Source: Hymenobacter rigui (GTDB lineage Bacteria; Bacteroidota; Bacteroidia; Cytophagales; Hymenobacteraceae). From it: 64,000 bases of DNA. The position numbers and the translations under genes were made by a program. Position 1 is the stretch's first letter. Each line of letters opens with the position of its first letter. Of this stretch, positions 17,235 to 23,937 are shown in pieces. Under the pieces are notes generated by a model. The model was not told the origin of the DNA. It saw only the letters and a program-made list of their open reading frames with translations, and searched no databases. The stretch covers positions 186,001 to 250,000 of the forward strand of contig NZ_RWIT01000004.1 in the NCBI RefSeq assembly GCF_003944715.1, in the 5' to 3' direction.

Positions 17235-17272
17235 CGCCCCGGCCGCTTCCGCAAGGGAAGCCGCCGGGGCGG
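17235..17272 (-). terminator. GC-rich hairpin after the DJ-1/PfpI gene
   Basis: Arms beginning CCGCCCCGGC and ending GCCGGGGCGG, about 17 bp with one mismatch, enclose the loop GCAA 25 bp downstream of the PfpI-like stop codon. There is no T-run, so it may be a weak terminator or an mRNA-end stabiliser. Confidence 0.55.
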
Positions 17273-17296
17273 GTACTGGGGAGGCGGTGCTCAGGC

Positions 17297-17977
17297 TTAC
17301 TTCTTCAGCAGCTTCAGCAGGGCCTCAGCGGCCGGCTCCGAGGAAGCCGGGTTCTGGCCGGTAATCAGGTTGCCGGTTTGGGTGATATAGGGGGCCCAGT
17401 CGGCGCCTTTCGAGTAGTCACCACCGTTCTGCTTCAGCATGTCCTCCACCAGGAAGGGTACCACGTTGGTCAGCTGCACGGCTTCTTCCTCGGTGTTGGT
17501 GAAACCGGTTACCGATTTGCCTTTCACCAGCGGCTCGCCGTTGGCGTCCTTCACGTGGCGCAGCACGCCGGGGGCGTGGCACACGGCGGCTACGGGCTTA
17601 CCGGCGGCGTAGAAGGTTTCGATCAGCTCAATCGACTTCTTGTCCTCGGCCAAATCCCACAGTGGGCCGTGGCCGCCGGGGTAAAACACGGCGTCGTAGT
17701 CGGCCGCCGATACGGAGTCGAGCTTCACCGTGCTGGCCAGGGCCTGCTGGGCGGCGGGGTCGGCTTTGAAGCGCTTGGTGGCGTCGGTCTGGGCGCTGGG
17801 GTCGTCGCTTTTGGGGTCGAGGGGGGGCTGGCCGCCCTGGGGCGAGGCCAGGGTCAGCTCGGCACCGGCATCCTTGAACACGTAGTAGGGCGCGGCAAAT
17901 TCTTCCAGCCAGAAGCCGGTTTTGTGGCCCGTGTTGCCCAGTTGGTCGTGCGAGGTAAGCACCATCAGAATTTTCAT
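17297..17977 (-). CDS. DJ-1/PfpI family protein (class I glutamine amidotransferase-like, Hsp31 type)
   Basis: A 226-residue cytoplasmic protein with a complete DJ-1/PfpI active site: nucleophile Cys133 with adjacent His134 in AAVCHAPGVLR, and a conserved Glu in GFWLEEF (E25 or E26). The YPGGHGPLWDLAED block is typical of the Hsp31/HchA-like subgroup, which shows glyoxalase III or chaperone activity. It is the last gene of a minus-strand series running from ohrR, and a role in electrophile or aldehyde stress fits that context. The 50-bp gap to the preceding gene suggests co-transcription. Confidence 0.9.
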   Translation of the reverse strand: MKILMVLTSHDQLGNTGHKTGFWLEEFAAPYYVFKDAGAELTLASPQGGQPPLDPKSDDPSAQTDATKRFKADPAAQQALASTVKLDSVSAADYDAVFYPGGHGPLWDLAEDKKSIELIETFYAAGKPVAAVCHAPGVLRHVKDANGEPLVKGKSVTGFTNTEEEAVQLTNVVPFLVEDMLKQNGGDYSKGADWAPYITQTGNLITGQNPASSEPAAEALLKLLKK

Positions 17978-18027
17978 GGGAATAGGTAGTTAAGGGTGAA
18001 ACGGAAAAAACGGGTGAAACAAGGTGG

Positions 18028-18336
18028 TTAGGCCAGCAGCTGGTAGCGGCTTACGCGTCGCTCGGCCAGCAACGGCACAATCTGGGCCACCACTACCTGC
18101 TGAAAGTGGGCCGAGTCGCGGTGGGCCTGCAGGGCGGCTTCGTTGGCGTACTGCTCGTAAATGAAGAAGCGGGTAGCGTCGGCGGGGTCCTGGTGGGCAG
18201 TGTAGGCCAGGTTGCCGGGCTCCTGGGCCCGCACGGCCGCGGCTGCCTCTCCCAGGAGACGACGCACGGTGTCCTCGTGGCCCGGCTGCACGCGCCATTC
18301 GGCGGCCACGCAGATGATGTCGGCGGAAGTTGCCAT
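18028..18336 (-). CDS. Antibiotic-biosynthesis-monooxygenase-domain protein (quinol monooxygenase-like)
   Basis: A 102-residue single-domain ABM protein (CVAAEWRVQPGHEDTVRRLL, RFFIYEQYANEAALQAHRDS, HFQQVV), similar in layout to YgiN-type quinol monooxygenases, which are cofactor-less dimeric ferredoxin-fold enzymes. It lies 44 bp downstream of the MDR reductase and 50 bp upstream of the DJ-1-like gene on the same strand. The grouping suggests quinone or reactive-electrophile handling. The actual substrate cannot be read from the sequence. Confidence 0.85.
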   Translation of the reverse strand: MATSADIICVAAEWRVQPGHEDTVRRLLGEAAAAVRAQEPGNLAYTAHQDPADATRFFIYEQYANEAALQAHRDSAHFQQVVVAQIVPLLAERRVSRYQLLA

Positions 18337-18380
18337 AGGTGAAAAAGGAGGGGTGGAGTGAGAAATAAGAGCGGGGTGGT

Positions 18381-19376
18381 TTAGGCCACTTTCACAATGG
18401 CTTTGCCGGTATTATCCCCCTTAAACAGGCCCAGGAAGGCGGCCGGAATCTGGTCGAAGCCCTCGGTAATGGTTTCCTCAAACTGCAGTTTGCCCTGGCT
18501 GTACCACTCCGTGAGCTGCTTCACGCCCTCGGGCCACCGGGGCAGGTAGTCGCTCACAATGAAGCCCTGCAGCTTGGTGCTGGTTTTGAGTAGCTTGCCC
18601 TCGGGGCGCGGACCCACGGGCGCTTCGGTTTCGTTGTAAGTCGAAATCTGGCCGCAGAGGGCAATGCGGGCGTGCTTGTTGAGCAGGTCGTACACGGCAT
18701 CGGTGATGGGGCCGCCCACGTTGTCGAAGTAGCAATCCACACCGTTGGGCGCGGCGGCGGCCAGGGCAGCCGGAACGTCGGCGGTTTTATAGTTGAAGGC
18801 CTCATCGAAGCCCAGCTGCTTCAGGTAGGCCACCTTCTCGTCGGAGCCGGCCGTGCCGATTACGCGGGCACCCGCAATTTTGGCCAGCTGGCCCACCACC
18901 ATACCTACCGCGCCAGCTGCGCCCGATACCACTACGGTTTCGCCCGGCTTGGGCTGGCAGATATCAAGCAGGCCGAAGTAGGCCGTGAGGCCGGGCATGC
19001 CCAGCAAACCCAGGAAGTAGCTGATGGGGGCCTTGTCGGCGGGTACTCGGTTGAGGCTGGCGGCCGGGTCCACGCTGTATTCCTGCCAGGGCAGGTTGCC
19101 CACCACAATGCTGCCCACCGGCAGGTTCTCGGCCTGACTTTCCACTACCTCGGCCACTACGCCGCCGGCAATGGGCTGGCCCACCTCAAACGGCGCCACG
19201 TACGATTTGGCGGCGCTCATGCGGCCCCGCATGTAGGGGTCGACGCTTACGTAGCGGGTTTTGAGCAGCACTTCGCCGGCCTGGAGCGCGGGCAGCTCGC
19301 GGGTTTCAAACTGAAACTGAGCCGCCGTGGGTGTGCCCTGCGGCCGGCTGGCCAGCAGAATGGTGTTGGTTTTCAT
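18381..19376 (-). CDS. NADP-dependent MDR oxidoreductase (LTB4DH/CurA-like)
   Basis: I use ATG 19376 (331 residues; MKTNTILLASRPQGTPTAAQ). The protein matches the leukotriene-B4-12-hydroxydehydrogenase-like branch of medium-chain reductases: RYVSVDPYMRGRMS near the N-terminus, the nucleotide-binding motif GAAGAVGMVVGQLAKIAGAR, GCxxxVGGxxTD-like DCYFDNVGGPITDAV, and a C-terminal LQGFIVSDYLPRWPEG. There are no zinc-ligand cysteines. Such enzymes reduce alpha,beta-unsaturated aldehydes and ketones, consistent with a detoxifying role beside ohr. A terminator separates it from ohr, so it may also have its own promoter. Confidence 0.92.
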   Translation of the reverse strand: MKTNTILLASRPQGTPTAAQFQFETRELPALQAGEVLLKTRYVSVDPYMRGRMSAAKSYVAPFEVGQPIAGGVVAEVVESQAENLPVGSIVVGNLPWQEYSVDPAASLNRVPADKAPISYFLGLLGMPGLTAYFGLLDICQPKPGETVVVSGAAGAVGMVVGQLAKIAGARVIGTAGSDEKVAYLKQLGFDEAFNYKTADVPAALAAAAPNGVDCYFDNVGGPITDAVYDLLNKHARIALCGQISTYNETEAPVGPRPEGKLLKTSTKLQGFIVSDYLPRWPEGVKQLTEWYSQGKLQFEETITEGFDQIPAAFLGLFKGDNTGKAIVKVA

Positions 19377-19455
19377 AAGGAGCAGGAAAAGGAAGGGTGG
19401 AACCGTTTCGCGCACTGACGCGCAGAGCATATATAAGCTCAACGGTAAAAAAGAT

Positions 19456-19508
19456 GGAGGGTTGAGTCCGGGCCGGCAAAGGATGCGGCAGCCCAGACTC
19501 AACCCTCC
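19456..19508 (-). terminator. Intrinsic terminator downstream of ohr
   Basis: Perfect 13-bp arms GGAGGGTTGAGTC / GACTCAACCCTCC with a 27-base spacer, followed on the minus strand by ATCTTTTTTACC, 18 bp past the ohr stop codon. Read-through would be needed for ohr and the MDR gene to share a transcript. Confidence 0.8.
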
Positions 19509-19526
19509 GGAAATCACTCAGGCAGC

Positions 19527-19964
19527 CTAGGCGGCGTTGGTGGTCGTCGTGAGGTTCACCTCAATGTTGCCGCGGGTAGCGCGCGAGTAGGGGCAGATGC
19601 CGTGGGCGGCTTCCACTAGCTGCTCGGCCTGCGCCTGCTCGAAGCCGGGCAGGTTCACGTGCAGGTCGGCCGAAATGCCGTAGCCGCCGTCCTCAGCCTT
19701 GCCGAAGCCGATGAGGGCTTCTACCGTTACGTCCTGCAGCTTCACGCCAGCCTGGCGGGCCGCTACGCCCAGCGCGCCCTCGAAGCAGGCAGCGTAGCCA
19801 GCGGCAAACAGCTGCTCGGGGTTGGTAGCGCCGGCTTTGCCGGGGCCGCCCATTTCCTTGGGCGTGCTCAGGGTGAGGTTCAGCACGTCGTTGCTGGTGG
19901 TGATGGCGCCGTCGCGGCCACCTTTGGCTTTGGCCTGAGCCGTAAATACTTTCTCGATTTTCAT
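19527..19964 (-). CDS. ohr: Organic hydroperoxide resistance protein Ohr
   Basis: A 145-residue OsmC-superfamily thiol peroxidase of the Ohr subgroup, which reduces organic and fatty-acid hydroperoxides. The two redox cysteines are present: peroxidatic C60 (AAGYAACFEGAL) and resolving C124 (HGICPYSRATRGN), along with the catalytic Glu50 in TNPEQLFAAGY and an Arg near residue 17. It lies 42 bp behind ohrR in the same direction, so the two form an operon controlled from the ohrR promoter. Confidence 0.96.
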   Translation of the reverse strand: MKIEKVFTAQAKAKGGRDGAITTSNDVLNLTLSTPKEMGGPGKAGATNPEQLFAAGYAACFEGALGVAARQAGVKLQDVTVEALIGFGKAEDGGYGISADLHVNLPGFEQAQAEQLVEAAHGICPYSRATRGNIEVNLTTTTNAA

Positions 19965-20006
19965 CTGAATGGGAAGAAAGAATGAAATGGTAAGGGAAAA
20001 GCTGAA

Positions 20007-20462
20007 TTACCTCAGCCGGGTAAGCAATTGGGTGAGCTGGTCGCGCAGGGCTTCAAATTCGGCCTGGGGCATGCCCATTTTTTCAAACAGCTGCTCCGGA
20101 ATTTTGCAGGCGGGCTGCTGCAACGCCGCTCCGGCCGGTAGCAGCCCGATGATAACGGACCGCTCGTCGCGCGGGTCGCGGCGGCGGCTGATGAGCTGGC
20201 GCTGCTCCAGACGCTTGAGCAGCGGAGTAAGCGTGCCGGAGTCGAGGGCCAGATGGTCGCCCAGCTCCTTCACCGTGCGTTCCTGGTGCTCCCACAGCAG
20301 CAACAACACCAAGTATTGTGGATAGGTTAGGTCAAACTCATCCAGCAAGGGTTGGTAGGCTTTGGTAATCATGCGCGACGCCGCATACAGCGGGAAGCAC
20401 AACTGATTTTCCAGTTGCTGAAGCGGATTTGCAGACGGGGCAGAAGCCGAAGGCGCATTCAT
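20007..20462 (-). CDS. ohrR: MarR-family peroxide-sensing repressor OhrR
   Basis: A 151-residue MarR-type winged-helix regulator. The N-terminal ENQLCFPLYAASRMI carries the peroxide-sensing Cys22, in the position used by OhrR; the recognition helix region is SGTLTPLLKRLEQRQLISRR and the wing RDPRDERSV. A second Cys at about 119 (QPACKIPE) could support a two-cysteine disulfide mechanism, although its equivalence to known resolving cysteines needs an alignment. It sits just upstream of ohr. A 28-bp inverted repeat 30 bp before its start is a likely autoregulatory operator. Confidence 0.93.
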   Translation of the reverse strand: MNAPSASAPSANPLQQLENQLCFPLYAASRMITKAYQPLLDEFDLTYPQYLVLLLLWEHQERTVKELGDHLALDSGTLTPLLKRLEQRQLISRRRDPRDERSVIIGLLPAGAALQQPACKIPEQLFEKMGMPQAEFEALRDQLTQLLTRLR

Positions 20463-20491
20463 ATAGACAAAGGAATGTTATTTGGTTGAAT

Positions 20492-20519
20492 AAAATTCAA
20501 TTGCTAGCAATTAAATTTT
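20492..20519. promoter_or_regulatory. Candidate OhrR operator
   Basis: A 28-bp inverted repeat with one mismatch pair, centred on the perfect palindrome AATTGCTAGCAATT and extended by AAAATT/AATTTT arms, lies 30 bp upstream of the ohrR start. Known OhrR operators are AT-rich inverted repeats containing CAATT/AATTG half-sites, so this is the best candidate site. Confidence 0.7.
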
Positions 20520-20577
20520 GATGATGAGCTATAAAATAACCTCTACGCACTAGAAAACAGGAGGTTATCAACGCAAA

Positions 20578-20607
20578 AAGCCGAATTGCGCAGGGCAATC
20601 CGGCTTT
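20578..20607 (-). terminator. Intrinsic terminator of the rhodanese gene
   Basis: AAAGCCG..ATTGC / GCAAT.CGGCTTT inverted repeat followed on the minus strand by a T-run, 24 bp downstream of the rhodanese stop. Confidence 0.75.
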
Positions 20608-20630
20608 AAAATAGGCAGCGGCCAGCCAGG

Positions 20631-20930
20631 CTAGGCCTGCTGATAGCCCTGCATGCCACCAATCAGGTTGCGTACGTGGTCGAAGCCGTGCTGCACCAGA
20701 AAGGCTTTAGCGGAAGCCGAGCGGCCACCACCTTTGCAGTGCACCACAATTTCCTGATGCTTCAGATCCTCCAGGTCCTCCAGCTTGGTGGGCAGCTCGC
20801 CCAGCGGAATATTGCGGCTGCCATCAATGCGGCTTTCCTCATTTTCCCAGGTTTCGCGCACGTCGATGATAATGGGGGCGGTACCGTTGGCTTGGCGCTC
20901 TTTCAGCTCGGCGGAGGTGATGTCGTTCAT
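20631..20930 (-). CDS. Single-domain rhodanese-like sulfurtransferase
   Basis: Starting at ATG 20930 gives a 99-residue protein (MNDITSAELKERQANGTAPI) containing one rhodanese domain. The active-site loop is VVHCKGGGRSASAK with nucleophilic Cys65; a six-residue CxxxxR loop is typical of sulfur-transferring rhodaneses. The N-terminal IIDVRETWE block is also conserved. It would carry persulfide sulfur in the cytoplasm. The longer open frame to 21149 overlaps the T9SS gene's C-terminal coding region and is rejected. It has its own terminator, so it is probably not part of the ohrR operon. Confidence 0.9.
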   Translation of the reverse strand: MNDITSAELKERQANGTAPIIIDVRETWENEESRIDGSRNIPLGELPTKLEDLEDLKHQEIVVHCKGGGRSASAKAFLVQHGFDHVRNLIGGMQGYQQA

Positions 20931-21016
20931 AAGGGGCAAGGGCAAGATGAGGGTGGCAAAAAGGCCGGAATTGGCCGGGAGTGTAAGGTTACTAAGAAAC
21001 CAACAAACTACGGATG

Positions 21017-22879
21017 CTAGAGTTGGGCTATGGCCAACCGCTTGGTAACCGTTTGCCCGTTGGGCAATACCAGGCGCACCAGGTACAATCCGGCCGGCAA
21101 CGGTAGCTGCAGCGTGGGCCGGCCCGCCTCCGAAGCCGGTTGCTCCCACACCACGCGGCCCACGGCGTCCAGCACGCTGGCCCGGGCGTAACGGCCCTGC
21201 ACCTGTACCTGTCCATTGGCAGTAGGGTTAGGATAGAGCTGATACTGCGCTGCTACCTCGGCCGGGGCGGCGGTGGCCGTTATTACGCCGGTGGTTACCG
21301 GCCGCAGCATCAGGGAGCCGGCCGGGTGGTAGTTGGTGGCCGTGGAAGCCGGACTCCAGGCACCCTGGGAGCTAATGAAAAAAGTGTTAGCTGGGGGAGT
21401 ATTGTTCAGATCCAGCCCAAACTCAATAAACTGGGGCGTGGAGGCCTGCCCGTACCCTGCGTAAAACCGGCCGCTCACCGGCACCGGGCTATCAAACGGT
21501 ATTTCCACGAACGGCTGGCCTGCCGGCAGCGTGGCCGGAATGGTAAAGCTCTTGGTGGCCTTGGGCGTGGCGGCCGGCTGCCCGTTGCCGTTGTCGTCCC
21601 AGATGTTTACGGAAATCGGCCGGCCCGCCGCCGTAATCAGCGTGGGGGCCAGCCGGATGGCCCGAATCTGGTCGGGGCGGTTCAGGTCAAAGCGCAGGGC
21701 CAGGTAGCTGGCCGGACCCGTGGAAGCGGGCGGCAGACTCACGGTTGCTTCGGCAGTGCCGTCGTCGTAGGCGTAGTAGTCGGTCAGGTCGGTTACCCGC
21801 GTGAGGGTATCGTTGGGCAGGGTGAGCGGGTTGGTTTCGTTGCTGAGCAGCACCACGCGCTGGCGCAGCTGCTTGGCCGCCGGCGTGGTAGGCACCGTAG
21901 CCAGGCGCGGGTTGCCGATGATGGGCTGCTGGCGCAGGCCGGCATCAAGGGAGCGGTTGCCCTGCAAAAATCGGTTGCTCCCGCCGCCCACCACGTCCAG
22001 GTAGCCTTCCCAGGAAATAGGCGTGGGGGCCGGGCCGGCGTCTAGGTTATTCATGCTGGTGGCGGTGCGGTCGTTCAGCTCCTGGGCGGCGTTCTGGTTG
22101 AACTGCGCCACGGGCATGGCCGAAAACCGCTTCAGGGCGCTGGGCAGGGGCTTGCTGAGGGCAATGTCGCGGAAGGTGGAGTCGGTGGCGGTGCGGTTCC
22201 GGTCGAGGCGCACGTAGTCCACGCTCCAGGCGTCGCGGTTGTTGTAGAGGTAGCCGCTTACCCGAAACCGGAACTGGAAATTGGGGTGCAGAAAAGCCGC
22301 CTGGTTGACGGGCAGGGCCTTGAAGCGGAAGTTGGTAGTATCGGCCGGGCTGCGCAGCTGCCACACCTGTTGCCACTGGTCACTGGCATCTTTAAAATCG
22401 ACGTACAGGGCCACGGGCCGGGTGCCGCTGGCCGCCGGAGGGCCCGTAATGGTGCCGGCCTGCCAGAAAAAGCTCAGAAACAGGTTGCTGGCCGCAGTCT
22501 GGCCGCTCAGGTCGATGGGCTGCGACGTGAGCACGTCGGCGTCGCCGAGCTGCGAGACGCCGCCCCGCGGGTTGCCCTGCGCATCCAACCCATCCAGCGT
22601 AGCCACGCCCCGGCTGATGGGCCGGCGCGGAAACCGGTTGTTTACCAGCGTACCGCCGGCCGTTTCCCAGCGCTGCCCATCGGGCGTGCCTTCCTTCTGA
22701 CGGGAAAAATCATCGAAAAACGGCAGACCCAGGGCCGTTGGGCGCTGAGCCGCGGCGGGTGTTGCCAGGGTATGCGGCGGCTCAGCCCCGAGGGGCTGCA
22801 CCACCTGGGCCCGCCCCACGGCCGGAACCAGCCCGAGCAGCGTTGCGGTGCCCAGCAAAGAGCGTAACGAAAAAGTCAT
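21017..22879 (-). CDS. Secreted protein with T9SS type A sorting domain
   Basis: From ATG 22879 the protein has 620 residues. A signal peptide (MTFSLRSLLGTATLLGLVPA, cleavage after GRA) is followed by a beta-rich region with the family-like segments FDDFSRQKEGTPDGQRWE and a MAM/discoidin-like strand pattern, and a middle YYAYDDGTAEATVSLPPAST domain. The last 75 residues (YQLYPNPTANGQVQVQG...GLYLVRLVLPNGQTVTKRL) form a type A T9SS C-terminal domain, predicting export across the outer membrane and surface attachment or release. The extra in-frame 43 codons up to 23008 run into the PASTA gene's terminator and are rejected. Function unknown. Confidence 0.88.
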   Translation of the reverse strand: MTFSLRSLLGTATLLGLVPAVGRAQVVQPLGAEPPHTLATPAAAQRPTALGLPFFDDFSRQKEGTPDGQRWETAGGTLVNNRFPRRPISRGVATLDGLDAQGNPRGGVSQLGDADVLTSQPIDLSGQTAASNLFLSFFWQAGTITGPPAASGTRPVALYVDFKDASDQWQQVWQLRSPADTTNFRFKALPVNQAAFLHPNFQFRFRVSGYLYNNRDAWSVDYVRLDRNRTATDSTFRDIALSKPLPSALKRFSAMPVAQFNQNAAQELNDRTATSMNNLDAGPAPTPISWEGYLDVVGGGSNRFLQGNRSLDAGLRQQPIIGNPRLATVPTTPAAKQLRQRVVLLSNETNPLTLPNDTLTRVTDLTDYYAYDDGTAEATVSLPPASTGPASYLALRFDLNRPDQIRAIRLAPTLITAAGRPISVNIWDDNGNGQPAATPKATKSFTIPATLPAGQPFVEIPFDSPVPVSGRFYAGYGQASTPQFIEFGLDLNNTPPANTFFISSQGAWSPASTATNYHPAGSLMLRPVTTGVITATAAPAEVAAQYQLYPNPTANGQVQVQGRYARASVLDAVGRVVWEQPASEAGRPTLQLPLPAGLYLVRLVLPNGQTVTKRLAIAQL

Positions 22880-22944
22880 AGGGCAAGGTAAAGAATTAGC
22901 AGAGTGAGGCCAGCCGGGCCGCCTTCCCTCACGCCTGAATAGCA

Positions 22945-22977
22945 CAAGAGGTTCGTTGTACGTCAACGAACCTCTTG
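22945..22977 (-). terminator. Hairpin after the PASTA gene
   Basis: Perfect 14-bp arms CAAGAGGTTCGTTG / CAACGAACCTCTTG with the loop TACGT lie 24 bp downstream of the PASTA stop codon. The T-run is weak. Confidence 0.75.
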
Positions 22978-23000
22978 CTGCTTCTATTTCAAGCGGATTT

Positions 23001-23786
23001 TTAGTCAACGGCTTTCACCGGCTCTTTACCCGCCACCCACAAATCCACGAGCTGGCCCATGCGGATGGTGGTGCCGGGCGTCGAGGCGGGCCGCTGCTTT
23101 ACCACGGTGCCTTCCGTCTCGCCGTCCTGAGGCTCCTGGTAGAAGATTTCGCCCACCTGCAGGCCCTGGCCCACCAGCAGGGTGGTGGCCTCATCGGCGG
23201 GCATATTCACCAGGTTGGGCACTGGGAATTCCTGGTTGCCCAGGCCGTCGCCCACTTCCAGATCCACGCGGGTGCCTTTGGTGATGGAGGCGCCGGCGGC
23301 TATTTCCTTGCCGTTCACCAGCTGCTTCAGCACCGCATCCTTCTGGATGTTGGGCACGAATTTCAGCTGACCCACCACCAGGTCGTAGCTTTTCAGAATC
23401 ATCTGGGCGTTTTTTACCGAGCCGTCCGTCAGCTTGGGCATCTTGATAACGGGCGGGTTTTTCATTGAAACCGACACGTAAATCTTGCGGCCTTCCTTCA
23501 CCTTCTCGCCGGCTTTGGGCTCCTGGGTAAGCACCGTGCCGGGCCGGATGCCGGCGTCGTAGGTGCTGTCGTCCACAAAGTACGCCAGGTCCCGCTCATC
23601 CAGATAGTCCTCCAGGTCGGCCTGGTTCATGCCGGTAATTTTCGGTACCACAATGGTTTCGCCGTGGTTGGTGGTAACGGGCAGGTACACAAAGAAGAAC
23701 CCGAACACCAGGGCCGCCGTGGCTACCAGAATAATTACCACGTGCTTAAGCAGGTCGGCCGGCGTATCGGAGCGAAAAAAGGACAT
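23001..23786 (-). CDS. Membrane-anchored PASTA-domain protein
   Basis: A 261-residue protein with one N-terminal transmembrane helix (about 14-36, HVVIILVATAALVFGFFFVY) and three periplasmic PASTA repeats: about 45-110 (VVPKITGMNQADLEDYLDER), 113-180 (IKMPKLTDGSVKNAQMILKS) and 187-255 (FPVPNLVNMPADEATTLLVG). PASTA domains bind peptidoglycan fragments or link to divisome proteins. There is no kinase domain. It lies downstream of the ddl gene on the same strand, an arrangement I recall from other Bacteroidota, which supports a cell-wall role. Confidence 0.9.
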   Translation of the reverse strand: MSFFRSDTPADLLKHVVIILVATAALVFGFFFVYLPVTTNHGETIVVPKITGMNQADLEDYLDERDLAYFVDDSTYDAGIRPGTVLTQEPKAGEKVKEGRKIYVSVSMKNPPVIKMPKLTDGSVKNAQMILKSYDLVVGQLKFVPNIQKDAVLKQLVNGKEIAAGASITKGTRVDLEVGDGLGNQEFPVPNLVNMPADEATTLLVGQGLQVGEIFYQEPQDGETEGTVVKQRPASTPGTTIRMGQLVDLWVAGKEPVKAVD

Positions 23787-23790
23787 AGTA

Positions 23791-23926
23791 GCGTAAGCTT
23801 TAGCTTGCGTAATCGACCCCGCAAACGAGGGCCGGAGGGGTGAAAAATAAACGGGTGGCGTACGTTGTAGCTCGCACCGGGAGCCGGCTACCCAGGTAAC
23901 GCCCGGCGCAAGCTAAAGCTTGCGCC
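23791..23926. repeat. Family F paired palindromes between ddl and the PASTA gene
   Basis: Two related short palindromes, GCGTAAGCTTTAGCTTGCGT (23791-23810) and one beginning GGCGCAAGCTAAAGCTTGCG (23905-23926), stand about 95 bp apart and take up most of the gap between the two genes. Their shared core AAGCTWWAGCTT marks them as one family. Confidence 0.7.
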
Positions 23927-23937
23927 ACGGTTTTCGG

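Noticed and set aside
17066..17254. A 62-codon minus-strand frame overlapping the 77-codon gene
   Set aside because: Overlaps the better candidate in another frame and has an Arg-rich, featureless sequence.
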